Assembly (NCBI GenBank): GCA_019455325.1
Contig: JACFMQ010000006.1
Location: 124,001-188,000, forward strand
Source of the DNA: Rhodocyclaceae bacterium
GTDB taxonomy: Bacteria > Pseudomonadota > Gammaproteobacteria > Burkholderiales > Rhodocyclaceae
DNA length: 64,000 nt
Direction of reading: 5' to 3'
The first letter of the stretch is position 1. Each line of letters begins with the position of its first letter. A program made the position numbers and the translations under genes. Under the pieces are notes generated by a model that had not been told where the DNA came from, searched no databases, and saw nothing but the letters and a program-made list of their open reading frames with translations. Below are positions 47,025-57,965 of this stretch, piece after piece.

Positions 47025-47897
47025 TCAGGCGCGGCGCTTCTGGTCCATCAGGCGCAGGACCATCGGCGTGAAGATCATCTGCATGGCCAGGCCCATCTTG
47101 CCGCCGGGCACGACCAGCGTGTTCGGGCGGGTCAGCATGCTGCCGTGGAGCATGTTGAGCAGGTACTGGAAGTCGATGCCCTTCGGGTTGGCGAAGCGGA
47201 TCACCACCATGCTCTCGTCGGCGCTCGGGATGTCGCGCGCGATGAAGGGGTTCGACGTGTCGACGATGGGCACGCGCTGGAAATTGACGTGCGTGCGGCT
47301 GAACTGCGGGCACAGGTGGTTCACGTAGTCCGGCATGCGGCGCAGGATGGTGTCGACGATGGCTTCCTGCGAGTAGCCGCGCGTCTTCTTGTCGCGGTGC
47401 AGCTTCTGGATCCACTCCAGGTTGATGATCGGCACGACGCCGACGCACAGGTCGACGTGCGCCGCGATGTCGATGCCGTCGCCGCTCCAGGCGCCGTGCA
47501 GTCCTTCGTAGAACATCAGGTCGGTACCGTCCGGGATCTCCTGCCACGGCGTGAAGGTGCCGGGCGGCTGGCCCCACGGCTCGGCCTCGCCGGCGTCGTG
47601 CAGGTACTTGCGCACCTTGCCGCTGCCGGTGCGGCCGTAATCGACGAACAGTTCCTCCAGCTCGGCGAGCAGGTTGGCCTCAGGCCCGAAGTGGCTGAAG
47701 TTGAGGTCGCCCTTCTCCTCCTGCGCCTTCATCTCGGCGCGCATCTCGATGCGGTCGTAGCGGTGGAAGGAATCGCCCTCGACGATCTGGGCGTTGAGCT
47801 TCTCGCGCCGGAAGACGTGCTGGAAGCTCTGCATCACGGTGCTGGTGCCGGCACCGGACGAGCCGGTGATGGCGATGATCGGGTGCTTGACGGACAT
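47025..47897 (-). CDS. prk: Phosphoribulokinase
   Basis: 290 residues, proteobacterial class I. P-loop GSSGAGTST at residues 12-20, then [20 protein letters not shown] and [10 protein letters not shown]. It phosphorylates ribulose-5-phosphate to RuBP, the defining Calvin-cycle kinase. 33 bases after fbp. Confidence 0.98.
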   Translation of the reverse strand: MSVKHPIIAITGSSGAGTSTVMQSFQHVFRREKLNAQIVEGDSFHRYDRIEMRAEMKAQEEKGDLNFSHFGPEANLLAELEELFVDYGRTGSGKVRKYLHDAGEAEPWGQPPGTFTPWQEIPDGTDLMFYEGLHGAWSGDGIDIAAHVDLCVGVVPIINLEWIQKLHRDKKTRGYSQEAIVDTILRRMPDYVNHLCPQFSRTHVNFQRVPIVDTSNPFIARDIPSADESMVVIRFANPKGIDFQYLLNMLHGSMLTRPNTLVVPGGKMGLAMQMIFTPMVLRLMDQKRRA

Positions 47898-47930
47898 GGC
47901 GGGGACTCCGGGAACCTGGAAAGCGGCGGC

Positions 47931-48992
47931 CTAGTCGCGGAACAGCGAGCGTTCGGCGAACAGCGGCGAAACGAAGGGACGGTCGGTGCCGGTGTCGAAT
48001 TCGCGGTGGTAGCGCTCGACCCGCTCGACCTCGTCGCGCGAGCCGAGGATCACCGGCACGCGCTGGTGCAGGGTTTCCGGTTCGACGTCGAGGATACGCC
48101 CGCGCCCGGTACTGGCCGCCCCGCCGGCCTGCTCGATCAGCATGGCCATCGGGTTGGCTTCGTACAGCAGGCGCAGGCGACCGGGCCTGGCCGGATCGCG
48201 GTGGTCCTTCGGATACATGAAGATGCCGCCGCGCATCAGGATGCGATGCACTTCGGCGACCATCGAGGCGATCCAGCGCATGTTGAAATCGACGCCGCGC
48301 ACGCCGCTGCGGCCGGCCTTGCATTCGGCCACGTAGCGCTGCACCGGCGCTTCCCAGAAGCGTTCGTTCGAGGTGTTGATGGCGAACTCGCGGGTTTCGG
48401 CCGGCACGCGGATGTCCGGGTGGGTGAGGATGAAGTTGCCGCTCTCGCGGTCGAGCGTGAAGCCGTGCGTGCCGCTCCCGACGCTCAGCACCAGCATCGT
48501 CGCCGGCCCGTAGATGGCGTAGCCGGCGGCGACCTGCTCGCTGCCCGGACGCAGGAAATCGGCGTCTGCGGCGTCGCCCGCGGCCGGCCGCGAGAGGATC
48601 GAGAAAATGCTGCCGACCGACACGTTCACGTCGCTGTTCGACGAGCCGTCGAGCGGATCGAAGAGCAGCAGGTAGCGGCCGCGCGGGTAATCGTCGGGAA
48701 TCCGGTAGGCCGCCTCCATTTCCTCGGAAACCATGCCGGCCAGTTGGCCGCCCCATTCGCAATGGCTCAGGATGGCCTCGTTGGCCAGCACGTCGATCTT
48801 CTTCTGCGCCTCGCCCTGCACGTTGGTCGCCGCCGCCAGGCCGGCAAACCCGGACAGCGCCCCCTTGCCGACCAGCGCCGAGATGCTCTTGACCGCCGCC
48901 GCGACGTCGACCAGCAGCGCCCCCAGCTCGCTGTGCTGGCCGCGGGTGTGTTCGATGACGAACTTCGACAGCGTGGTGCGTCCGGATAGCAT
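47931..48992 (-). CDS. fbp: Fructose-1,6-bisphosphatase, class I
   Basis: 353 residues. Metal/substrate site [21 protein letters not shown] near residue 110, with the adjacent [17 protein letters not shown]-like acidic loop. First gene of the minus-strand cbb run fbp-prk-tkt-gap-fba. The 185-base gap to the divergent cbbY holds a CbbR-like site 76-92 bases upstream of its ATG. Confidence 0.97.
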   Translation of the reverse strand: MLSGRTTLSKFVIEHTRGQHSELGALLVDVAAAVKSISALVGKGALSGFAGLAAATNVQGEAQKKIDVLANEAILSHCEWGGQLAGMVSEEMEAAYRIPDDYPRGRYLLLFDPLDGSSNSDVNVSVGSIFSILSRPAAGDAADADFLRPGSEQVAAGYAIYGPATMLVLSVGSGTHGFTLDRESGNFILTHPDIRVPAETREFAINTSNERFWEAPVQRYVAECKAGRSGVRGVDFNMRWIASMVAEVHRILMRGGIFMYPKDHRDPARPGRLRLLYEANPMAMLIEQAGGAASTGRGRILDVEPETLHQRVPVILGSRDEVERVERYHREFDTGTDRPFVSPLFAERSLFRD

Positions 48993-49051
48993 GGTCTTGT
49001 CTCCAGTCGTTGTTGTAGTTGTCGGTGCGGGGTGAATTCACGATAAGCGAC

Positions 49052-49084
49052 TTGTTACTTAAGACAAAGTCAGTATTTCTTACG
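49052..49084 (-). promoter_or_regulatory. Candidate CbbR-binding array upstream of fbp
   Basis: Read on the minus strand: CGTAA-N7-TGACT at 49084-49068, continuing TGA-N7-TTA. The spacing TNA-N7-TNA is the known CbbR/LysR recognition pattern, here overlapping twice. The same arrangement precedes cbbM at 49938. A separate perfect 14-base palindrome TAAGCCATGGCTTA sits at 49092-49105. Confidence 0.65.
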
Positions 49085-49091
49085 CACCGCT

Positions 49092-49105
49092 TAAGCCATG
49101 GCTTA
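49092..49105. promoter_or_regulatory. 14-bp perfect palindrome in the cbb divergent region
   Basis: TAAGCCATGGCTTA, self-complementary, eight bases from the CbbR-like array on the fbp side and 72 bases before the cbbY start. Could be a second operator; nothing identifies its regulator. Confidence 0.4.
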
Positions 49106-49177
49106 TTCAATTTCGCTGACTGCCGGCGTCAGAAAAGCTGACTGGCCGGACGGCGACCGCGCCACTATCGTGATCCG

Positions 49178-49891
49178 ATGCACGGATATCAGGCCCTGAT
49201 CTTCGACGTCGACGGCACGCTCGCCGAGACCGAGCGCGACGGCCACCGCGTCGCCTTCAACGCCGCCTTCGCCGACGCCGGCCTGCCCTGGCACTGGGAC
49301 GCCGCGACCTACGGCGAACTGCTCGCGGTGAGCGGCGGCAAGGAACGCATCGCGCATTTCGCCGCCCGTCATGCGCCGGACCTGGCGTGCCGCGCCGATT
49401 TCCCGGCGCTGGTCGGCCGGCTGCACTGGGCGAAAACCGCCTGCTACATGAATCTCGTCGCCGCCGGGGCGATCCCGCTGCGCCCCGGCGTCGCCCGGCT
49501 GATCGACGAAGCCCGCGCCGCCGGCCTGCGCCTGGCCATCGCGACGACGACCTCGCCGGAAAACGTCGACGCGCTGCTGCGCGCCAATCTCCGCGCCGCG
49601 GCCGGCGCCGCCTTCACGGTGATCGGCGCCGGCGACGTCGTCGCCGCCAAGAAGCCGGCGCCCGACATCTACCGCTGGGTGCTCGACCGCCTGGCCCTGC
49701 CGGCCGCCGCCTGCCTCGCCGTCGAGGATTCGGAAAACGGCCTGCGCGCCGCGCTCGGCGCCGGGCTGTCGTGCCTGGTCACGGTCGGCGAGTATTCGCG
49801 GGGGCAGGATTTCGCCGGGGCGAGGCTGGTCGTGGAAGGACTGGATCAGGCATCGCTCGCGGACCTGCTGGCGCGCTGCGGCAACGGATGA
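49178..49891 (+). CDS. cbbY: HAD-family phosphatase CbbY
   Basis: 237 residues. HAD motif I FDVDGTLAETERDGHRVAF, with the cap domain between residues 20 and 95, motif II TTTSPEN, the lysine in AAKKPAPDIY and motif IV VEDSENGLRAA. CbbY removes xylulose-1,5-bisphosphate, a RuBisCO side product and inhibitor. Immediately upstream of cbbM and divergent from fbp. Confidence 0.94.
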   Translation: MHGYQALIFDVDGTLAETERDGHRVAFNAAFADAGLPWHWDAATYGELLAVSGGKERIAHFAARHAPDLACRADFPALVGRLHWAKTACYMNLVAAGAIPLRPGVARLIDEARAAGLRLAIATTTSPENVDALLRANLRAAAGAAFTVIGAGDVVAAKKPAPDIYRWVLDRLALPAAACLAVEDSENGLRAALGAGLSCLVTVGEYSRGQDFAGARLVVEGLDQASLADLLARCGNG

Positions 49892-49937
49892 GTGCCGGCT
49901 CCGGGGCGTCGAAGGATAAGAAATCCTTGACTGATGC

Positions 49938-49963
49938 CGTAAAAATACGTGACTGTTATTTAC
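49938..49963 (+). promoter_or_regulatory. Candidate CbbR-binding array upstream of cbbM
   Basis: CGTAA-N7-TGACT at 49938-49954, then TGA-N7-TTA ending at 49962: two overlapping TNA-N7-TNA units in the same register as at fbp. It lies about 67-83 bases before the cbbM start codon, a usual LysR activation position. Confidence 0.65.
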
Positions 49964-50020
49964 CTGTCTCCCTTCCTAAGATGCAAGCCATTGCAGCCCA
50001 CCCACGACGGAGACAACACG

Positions 50021-51400
50021 ATGGACCAATCGAACCGCTACGCCGACCTCAGCCTGAAGGAAGCCGACCTGATCGCCGGTGGTGGGCACATCCTGTGCGC
50101 CTACCGGATGCGACCGAAAACCGGGTACGGCTACCTCGAAGCCGCCGCCCACTTCGCCGCCGAGTCGTCCACCGGCACCAATGTCGAGGTCTGCACCACC
50201 GACGACTTCACGCGCGGCGTCGATGCGCTGGTCTATCACATCGACGAGGCGAACGAGGACATGCGCATCGCCTACCCGCTCGACCTGTTCGACCGCAACC
50301 TGATCGACGGACGGATGATGCTGGTCTCCTTCCTGACGCTGACCATCGGCAACAACCAGGGCATGGGCGACATCGAGTACGCCAAGATGGTCGACTTCCA
50401 CATGCCGCGCCGCGCCGTCGAACTGTTCGACGGCCCCAGCAAGGGCATCGCCGACCTCTGGCGCACGCTCGGCCGGCCGGTCGTCGACGGCGGCTACATC
50501 TCGGGCACGATCATCAAGCCCAAGCTCGGCCTGCGCCCCGAGCCCTTCGCCCGCGCCGCCTACGAGTTCTGGCTCGGCGGCGACTTCATCAAGAACGACG
50601 AGCCGCAGGGCAACCAGGTCTTCGCACCGATGAAGCGGACCATCCCGCTGGTCTACGACGCGATGAAGCGGGCCATGGACGAAACCGGCGAAGCCAAGCT
50701 GTTCTCCGCCAACATCACCGCCGACGACCATCACGAGATGGTCGCGCGCGGCGAGTACATCCTCGAAATCTTCGGCCCGGACGCCGACAAGGTGGCCTTC
50801 CTGGTCGACGGCTACGTCGGCGGGCCGGGCATGGTCACCACCGCCCGGCGCCACTTCGCCAGCCAGTTCCTGCACTACCACCGCGCCGGCCACGGCGCCG
50901 TCACCAGCCCGCAGAGCAGGCGCGGCTACACCGCCTACGTGCTGGCCAAGATGAGCCGCCTGCAGGGCGCTTCCGGCATCCACGTCGGCACCATGGGCTA
51001 CGGCAAGATGGAAGGGGACAGGGACGACCGCACCTGCGCCTACATCATCGAGCGCGACAGCTTCCAGGGGCCGGTCTATCCGCAGGCGTGGTACGGCATG
51101 AAGCCGACCGTGCCGATCATCTCCGGCGGCATGAACGCGCTGCGCCTGCCCGGCTTCTTCGACAACCTCGGCCACGGCAACGTGATCAACACGGCCGGCG
51201 GCGGTTCCTACGGCCACATCGACAGCCCGGCCGACGGCGCCCGTTCGCTGCGCCAGGCCTACGAGTGCTGGAAGGCCGGCGCCGATCCGCTGCAGTGGGC
51301 GCGCGAGCACCGCGAATTCGCCCGCGCCTTCGAATCCTTCCCGCAGGATGCCGACAGGTTCTACCCGGGCTGGCGGCAAAAACTTCGGCTCGCCGCCTGA
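50021..51400 (+). CDS. cbbM: Ribulose-bisphosphate carboxylase, form II
   Basis: 459 residues; L2-type enzyme, no small-subunit gene nearby. Catalytic residues fit Rhodospirillum numbering: Lys166 in [10 protein letters not shown], carbamylated Lys191 with Asp193 and Glu194 in [10 protein letters not shown], and the loop-6 lysine in [21 protein letters not shown] and the Asn/Gly-rich [11 protein letters not shown] complete the active site. Form II enzymes suit high CO2 and low O2. A CbbR-like array and a GGAGAC ribosome site precede it; a strong terminator follows. Confidence 0.99.
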   Translation: MDQSNRYADLSLKEADLIAGGGHILCAYRMRPKTGYGYLEAAAHFAAESSTGTNVEVCTTDDFTRGVDALVYHIDEANEDMRIAYPLDLFDRNLIDGRMMLVSFLTLTIGNNQGMGDIEYAKMVDFHMPRRAVELFDGPSKGIADLWRTLGRPVVDGGYISGTIIKPKLGLRPEPFARAAYEFWLGGDFIKNDEPQGNQVFAPMKRTIPLVYDAMKRAMDETGEAKLFSANITADDHHEMVARGEYILEIFGPDADKVAFLVDGYVGGPGMVTTARRHFASQFLHYHRAGHGAVTSPQSRRGYTAYVLAKMSRLQGASGIHVGTMGYGKMEGDRDDRTCAYIIERDSFQGPVYPQAWYGMKPTVPIISGGMNALRLPGFFDNLGHGNVINTAGGGSYGHIDSPADGARSLRQAYECWKAGADPLQWAREHREFARAFESFPQDADRFYPGWRQKLRLAA

Positions 51401-51410
51401 ACCCTGCGGC

Positions 51411-51437
51411 CAGCCCCGCCCCGGCGGGGCTTTTTTG
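51411..51437 (+). terminator. Rho-independent terminator after cbbM
   Basis: GCCCCGCC-CC-GGCGGGGC stem followed by six T residues, 12 bases after the cbbM stop. It separates cbbM from cbbR. Confidence 0.88.
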
Positions 51438-51512
51438 CCGTTTGACCGGGCCGCGATCAGCCTCTAGAGTCAAGCGATTGCTTCAATCCGGACGCCGAGC
51501 GATCAACCCGCC

Positions 51513-52463
51513 ATGAACCTGGTCCGCAACCTGACGCTGCGCCAACTGCAGATTTTCGTCGTCGCCGCCCGCCATCTGAGCTACGCCCGCGCCGCCGAGG
51601 AACTGCACCTGACGCCGCCGGCCGTGTCGATGCAGTTGAAGCAGCTCGAAGACAACGTCGGCCTGCCGCTGTTCGAGCGCATGGGCCGCGGCGTCGCGCT
51701 GACCGGCGCCGGCGAGCTGCTGGTCCACCACGCGCTGCGCATCCTCGGCGAAATCAAGGACGCCGAGGCCAGCCTGAATTCGCTGGCCGGCGCCGAAAGC
51801 GGCCAGATCTCGGTCGGCCTGGTCAGCACCGCCAAGTACTTCATGCCGCGCCTGCTCGCCACGTTCGCGCAGGCCCACCCCGGCATCGACGTGCAGTTCA
51901 CGGTCGGCAACCGCGCCATGCTGCTGCAGAAGCTGCAGGACAACGCCATCGATCTCGCCGTGATGGGCCGCATCCCGGTCGAGATCGACGCCCACGGCGA
52001 AGCGATCGCCCGCCATCCCTATGTCCTGGTCGGCCCGTCCGGCCATCCGCTGCGCGACGCCCGCGGCTTCGACCTGCACGAACTGCGCAGCGAGACCTTC
52101 CTGCTCCGGGAGGAGGGCTCCGGTTCCCGCCGCGTCGCCGAGGAAATGTTCAAGAACCACCTGTTTTCACCGGCGCGCACGATCAGCATGGGCAGCAACG
52201 AAACCATCAAGCAGGCCGTCATGGCCGGCATGGGCATCAGCCTGCTCTCCCTGCATACGCTGCCGCTGGAACTGAAGACCGGGGAAGTCAGCATTCTCCG
52301 CGCCGTCGGGACGCCCGTCGAAAGAACCTGGTACGTCGTGCACATGAACGCCAAGCGGCTGATGCCGGCGTGCAGGGAATTCCGCGGGTTCCTGATGGAA
52401 GCGACGGCCCAGTCCCTAGCCAATGAATTCGACCGCCATCTGCCGGAAACCGGCGGCGGGTGA
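51513..52463 (+). CDS. cbbR: LysR-family regulator CbbR
   Basis: 316 residues. Helix-turn-helix in NLTLRQLQIFVVAARHLSYARAAEELHLTPPAVSMQLKQLE is the CbbR hallmark, followed by LFERMGRGVALTGAGELL. The effector domain runs from residue 95 and has VSTAKYFMPRLLATF. CbbR activates Calvin-cycle operons in response to metabolites. Unusually it lies downstream of cbbM in the same direction and not divergent from it. Confidence 0.95.
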   Translation: MNLVRNLTLRQLQIFVVAARHLSYARAAEELHLTPPAVSMQLKQLEDNVGLPLFERMGRGVALTGAGELLVHHALRILGEIKDAEASLNSLAGAESGQISVGLVSTAKYFMPRLLATFAQAHPGIDVQFTVGNRAMLLQKLQDNAIDLAVMGRIPVEIDAHGEAIARHPYVLVGPSGHPLRDARGFDLHELRSETFLLREEGSGSRRVAEEMFKNHLFSPARTISMGSNETIKQAVMAGMGISLLSLHTLPLELKTGEVSILRAVGTPVERTWYVVHMNAKRLMPACREFRGFLMEATAQSLANEFDRHLPETGGG

Positions 52464-52510
52464 CGAAGGGCTCCCCGCAGGCGCAATCGCCATGCGCCGG
52501 GGGCAATAAA

Positions 52511-52541
52511 ACGAAAAAGCGGCCGGCGGCCGCTTTTTCGT
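52511..52541. terminator. Bidirectional terminator between cbbR and cytochrome c gene
   Basis: CGAAAAAGCGGCC / GGCCGCTTTTTCG, a 13-bp perfect stem with a short loop and A/T tracts at both bases of the stem; ends both convergent genes. Confidence 0.88.
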
Positions 52542-52557
52542 GGGTGGAGGCGAACCT

Positions 52558-53196
52558 TCAGCGCAGGCCGGCGGCGTACTCCGCGATGGCCTTGATCTGC
52601 CGGTCGGACATCTTGTCGGCGATCATGCGCATCATCTTCTCCGGGTCGTTGGCGCGCTCGCCGAGGCGGAACTTCTTCAACTGGTCCTCGGTGTATTCCT
52701 TGAACTGTCCGGCGAGGCGGGGGTACTGCGCCGGCAGGCCGGCGCCGGCCGGGCCGTGACAGCCGGCACAGGCCGGGATGCCCCTGGCGAAATCGCCCTG
52801 GCGCCAGAGCTTCCTGCCTTCGGCGATCAGCGTTTCGTCGCCGGCGGCGGCGGGCGTCTGCTTCTGCCGGCTGTAGTGGGCGGCGAGGTTCTTCATGTCC
52901 TCGCTCGAGAGGCCGGCGACCATGCCGCCCATGATCGGGCTGTCGCGCAGCGCGGGCCCGTCTTCCGGCGCCTTGAAGTTGGACAGTTGCTTGTAGATGT
53001 AGTCGGCGCCGAGGCCGGCGATGTTCGGATTGGCGGGGTCCGGGCTGTTGCCGTCGACGCCGTGACAGGCAATGCAGATGGTTTCCGCGATTTCCTTGCC
53101 CTTGGCGGGGTCCGCCTTCGGAGCTGCGGCTTGTTCGGTAGCGTTCGCGTTGAGAGCGGCAGCGAGCAGCACTGCCATTGCCGTGGTACGGATCAT
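52558..53196 (-). CDS. Dihaem cytochrome c (c4 type)
   Basis: 212 residues. Signal peptide ending NANA-TEQ (about residue 21), then two class I cytochrome domains with CIACH (residues about 41-45) and CAGCH (about 141-145). Methionine ligands in GGMVAGLS and the [10 protein letters not shown] region. It is a periplasmic electron carrier between the bc1 complex and terminal oxidases or other reductases. Start chosen by a GGAGGAG ribosome site. Divergent from engB, a common proteobacterial pair. Confidence 0.93.
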   Translation of the reverse strand: MIRTTAMAVLLAAALNANATEQAAAPKADPAKGKEIAETICIACHGVDGNSPDPANPNIAGLGADYIYKQLSNFKAPEDGPALRDSPIMGGMVAGLSSEDMKNLAAHYSRQKQTPAAAGDETLIAEGRKLWRQGDFARGIPACAGCHGPAGAGLPAQYPRLAGQFKEYTEDQLKKFRLGERANDPEKMMRMIADKMSDRQIKAIAEYAAGLR

Positions 53197-54022
53197 GTCC
53201 AGACTCCTCCTTCTTGTCGGCATCGGGCCAGAGATGGGAATTAGCAAACCTGTTATTCTATAGCAGTTTTGCCTTCCAGCGCCATGTGGTCGCCATGCGC
53301 GGCCCGCCCCCGATTCCGATGCCCCTGTTCCGAAAAGCCGCCTTCTTCACCACCGTCGCCCACCTGCGCGACCTGCCGCCGGAAGCCGTCGCCGAAGTCG
53401 CCTTCGCCGGCCGCTCGAACGCCGGCAAGTCCTCGGCGATCAACACGCTGGCCGACCATACCCGGCTCGCCTTCGTCTCGAAGACGCCGGGGCGGACGCA
53501 GCACCTCAACTACTTCCGGCTGGCCGAGGGCCGCTTCCTCGTGGACCTGCCGGGCTACGGCTACGCGAAGGCGCCGGAGGAGGTGCGCGGCGCCTGGGAA
53601 AGCCTGATCGGCCCCTACCTCGAAGGCCGCGCGCCGCTCAAGGGCATCGTCCTGATCATGGACAGCCGGCATCCGCTGACCGACCTCGACGTGCAGTTGA
53701 TCGAATGGTTCGCGCCGACCGGCAAGCCGCTGCACATCCTGCTGACCAAGGCCGACAAGCTGACGCGCCAGCAGCAGACGCAGACGCTGCGCGAGGTGCG
53801 CGAGGCGGTGGCGGCGCTCGGCGAGCAGTGTTCGGTGCAGCTCTTTTCCAGCCTGAAGAAGACGGGCATCGAGGCGGCGGAGGCGGTGCTCGGCAAGTGG
53901 CTCGGCATCGAGGCCGCGCCGGCGGCGCGGCCGGCGCCGGCGAAGCGCGTGCTGGCACCGGGCGAGAAGCGCAATCCGGAACTCGCGGCGCGGCTGGCCG
54001 CGCGCCGGGCGGAGAAAAAGAA

Positions 54023-55206
<1,184 letters not shown>

Positions 55207-55252
55207 GCGCGCACGCATCGATGCACGAGGCCCGCCGCGAGAAGCGTCGGGC

Positions 55253-55669
55253 CTACTCCGGCCCCGGACAGGGGCGCAGTTCGACCACCGCGTGTTCGGG
55301 CATGCCGCCGGGCAGCCAGTCTTCCAGAGAGCGGCATTCGCCCGCCGCGCATAGAACGTAGGGCGCGGCGTAGGGGGAGTGCGCAAGGCGCACCGCCGCC
55401 TGCGGCGGCAGGGCCGGGCGATAGCGCCACACGCCCCGGTCGAGCACGGCGCCTGCCGGCGGCTCCATGCCGGCGCCGTGGCCGCGGACGCGCGCCTCCT
55501 CCAGCACCAGTACGCCTCCGTCGCCGGTCTCGACCGCGCGCCAATCCTCCTCCCAGCGTATCTTCTCGATGGAATGCGTCCATGCCAGGGTCGCGGTCGC
55601 GGCGGGCAGCGTCACCCCGGCCCCGGCGGGTGAGACCAGGGCAAGGCAGAGGAACAGGCCGCCGGCCAC
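55253..55669 (-). CDS. DUF1850 protein linked to TRAP-TAXI transporter
   Basis: 138 residues from GTG with AAGGA upstream. A signal peptide (residues 1-18) is followed by a beta-rich domain with LAWTHSIEKIRWEEDWRA, VRGHGAGMEPP and GVWRYRP, the hallmarks of DUF1850. These small exported proteins are nearly always next to fused TRAP permeases of the TAXI class, as here (24 bases). Function unknown; a transporter accessory subunit is likely. Confidence 0.88.
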   Translation of the reverse strand: MAGGLFLCLALVSPAGAGVTLPAATATLAWTHSIEKIRWEEDWRAVETGDGGVLVLEEARVRGHGAGMEPPAGAVLDRGVWRYRPALPPQAAVRLAHSPYAAPYVLCAAGECRSLEDWLPGGMPEHAVVELRPCPGPE

Positions 55670-55692
55670 GCTGCGTCCTTGCCGGTCGCGTC

Positions 55693-57783
55693 TCAGGCGG
55701 CCGCCTGAGCGCGCCGGCGCAGGAGCTGCCAGGCGAGGAAGATCGCCGCCAGCGCGAAGCCGATCTGGTCGCTGATGGTCGAGGCCACGACCAGAGAGCC
55801 GGCGCCCAACGTCGCCAGGATGCGGGCGGGCCAGGACAGCGGCTGCCACAGGTAGCCCGTCGCCGCCGCGCCCCACAGGCAGACGGCGAGCAGCGCCTTG
55901 CCGACGATGTAGGCCACGGCCGCGAAGGTCCAGTCGCCCTGCAGCATCAGCACCGGATCGTAGACCGCCATGTAGGGCACGACGAAGCCGGCGATGGCGA
56001 TCTGGGTGGCCTTGATGCCGGTCTTCATCGGCGACTCCTTCGAGATGCTCGCCGCCGCGAAGGCCGCCAGCGCCACCGGCGGCGTCAGGTCGGCCATGAT
56101 GCCGAAATAGAAGACGAACATGTGGCTGATGATCAGCGGCACGCCCAGTTCGAGCAGCGCCGGCGCCGCGATCGAGCTGGTGATGATGTAGTTGGGAATG
56201 GTCGGGATGCCCATGCCGAGGAGCAGGCACACTCCCATCGTCAGCACCAGCGAGAAAAAGAGGCTTTCCTTGCCCACTTCCAGGATGAAGCCGGCGAAGC
56301 TGGACGCCGCGCCGGTCAGCGTCAGCGTGCCGATGATGACGCCGACGATGGCGCAGGCCACGCCCACCGGCAGCGCCTGGCGGGCGCCGTCGGCGAGCGA
56401 CATTTTCAGGGTGTGCAGGGTCTTCCTGCCGCCCTTGATCATGGCGACCACGGCCACCAGCACGGCGATGGTGGCGAGCACCGGCACGATGCCCCACTTG
56501 GCGAAGGACGCCGCGCCCAGGCCGCAGGCCAGCCAGAAGACGTAGCGGAAGGCCTGCTGGCTGATGCGCGCCGCCACCGCCGCGCCGAGAATGAGGATGG
56601 CGGTGAGCGCCAGCCCCATCATGCCGGAGAACATCGGGGTGAAGCCGTGGAAGAGCATGAACACCAGCACCGCCAGCGGCAGCACCAGATACCAGTTTTC
56701 CTTCAGCGCGCGCCAGGGGTTGGGGCATTGCTCCTTGGGCAGGCCGAGCAGGTTCTTCTTCCCGGCCTCCAGATGCACCATCCAGAAGGCGGTGAAGTAA
56801 TAGAGCATCGCCGGGATGACGGCGGCCTTGACGATTTCGGCATAGGGGACGTTGAGCGTCTCGGCCATGATGAAGGCCACCGCGCCCATCACCGGCGGCA
56901 TGATCTGGCCGCCCATCGAGGCCGTCGCCTCGACCGCGCCGGCGAAGATGCCGGAATAGCCGAAGCGCTTCATCAGCGGAATGGTGAAGCTGCCGACGGT
57001 GAGCACGTTGGCGACGCCGGAGCCGGAGATGGTGCCCATGAAGCCGGAGGAGAACACCGCCACCTTGGCCGGACCGCCCCGGGCGTGCCCGACCAGGCCG
57101 AGGGCCAGCGAGTTGAACAGGTGGATCATCCCCGCGTGTTCGAGGAAGGCGCCGAAGAGGATGAAGAGGAAGATGTAGGTGGCCGAGACCAGGGTCGGGA
57201 TGCCGAAGATGCCTTCGGTGCCGAGCGCCAACTGGTTGATGATCTGGTCGAAGCCGTAGCCTCGGTGCGCCAGGTCGCCGGGCAGGTACTGGCCGAAGAG
57301 TCCATAGAGCAGGAAGGCGGCGCAGACGAGCGGCAGGGCCAGGCCGAGGATGCGCCGGGCGGCCTCGAAGAGCAGCACGACGAGCGCGCAGCCGACCACC
57401 AGGTCGAGCGTCGACGGGTCGCCGGAGCGCAGGATCAGGTCCGCCTCGAAAATCCAGTGGTAGGTGCCGAGGGCGAAGCAGAGCACGGCGAGCGCGGCGT
57501 CGGCGGGCGCCAGTCGGTGCAGCTTGCTCCGTTTGCCTGCCGGATAGAGGAGAAAGGTCAGGGTCAGCAGGAAACCCACGTGCAGGGAGCGGGTGACCTG
57601 GCTGGACAGCGGGTGGAAGGCCGCCACCACCAGTTGGTAAGTGGAAAAGGCCAGGCAAAGGGCGGTGAAGACCTTGAGCGTCAGGCCACCGAGCCTGCGC
57701 TGCGCGCCGTGCTCGTTGAATTCCGCGGCGGCCTCGCCGGCGGGTTCCGGCGTCAGGCCGGGAATGGCGTGCGGAGAACTCAT
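55693..57783 (-). CDS. TRAP transporter fused permease subunit (4TM/12TM)
   Basis: 696 residues. The N-terminal part (residues 30-210) corresponds to the small DctQ-like subunit and the rest to the large DctM-like subunit, with about 17-19 membrane helices. Characteristic pieces are GAFLEHAGMIHLFNSLALG, FSSGFMGTISGSGVANV, GGQIMPPVMGAVAFIMAE and MADLTPPVALAAFAAASIS. Such fused permeases work with TAXI-type binding proteins, the next gene upstream. Start at MSSPHAIPG is preceded by AGAGG. Confidence 0.95.
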   Translation of the reverse strand: MSSPHAIPGLTPEPAGEAAAEFNEHGAQRRLGGLTLKVFTALCLAFSTYQLVVAAFHPLSSQVTRSLHVGFLLTLTFLLYPAGKRSKLHRLAPADAALAVLCFALGTYHWIFEADLILRSGDPSTLDLVVGCALVVLLFEAARRILGLALPLVCAAFLLYGLFGQYLPGDLAHRGYGFDQIINQLALGTEGIFGIPTLVSATYIFLFILFGAFLEHAGMIHLFNSLALGLVGHARGGPAKVAVFSSGFMGTISGSGVANVLTVGSFTIPLMKRFGYSGIFAGAVEATASMGGQIMPPVMGAVAFIMAETLNVPYAEIVKAAVIPAMLYYFTAFWMVHLEAGKKNLLGLPKEQCPNPWRALKENWYLVLPLAVLVFMLFHGFTPMFSGMMGLALTAILILGAAVAARISQQAFRYVFWLACGLGAASFAKWGIVPVLATIAVLVAVVAMIKGGRKTLHTLKMSLADGARQALPVGVACAIVGVIIGTLTLTGAASSFAGFILEVGKESLFFSLVLTMGVCLLLGMGIPTIPNYIITSSIAAPALLELGVPLIISHMFVFYFGIMADLTPPVALAAFAAASISKESPMKTGIKATQIAIAGFVVPYMAVYDPVLMLQGDWTFAAVAYIVGKALLAVCLWGAAATGYLWQPLSWPARILATLGAGSLVVASTISDQIGFALAAIFLAWQLLRRRAQAAA

Positions 57784-57965
57784 GACGGTACCTCTGGGTG
57801 AAGATGGGGGGCGATGCCGTACTCCCGGTCTGGCAGAACGCATCCTTGCGCGCGCATGCCGGCACGCTCCGGTGCGGCCGCCCCCCGGCTGCATGACGGC
57901 ATGCAGCGGAGGCGGCCGTGCCGGGAGCGCGCCGTTCCGACGCTCGACGGAAGCGCGCCCGGCGC

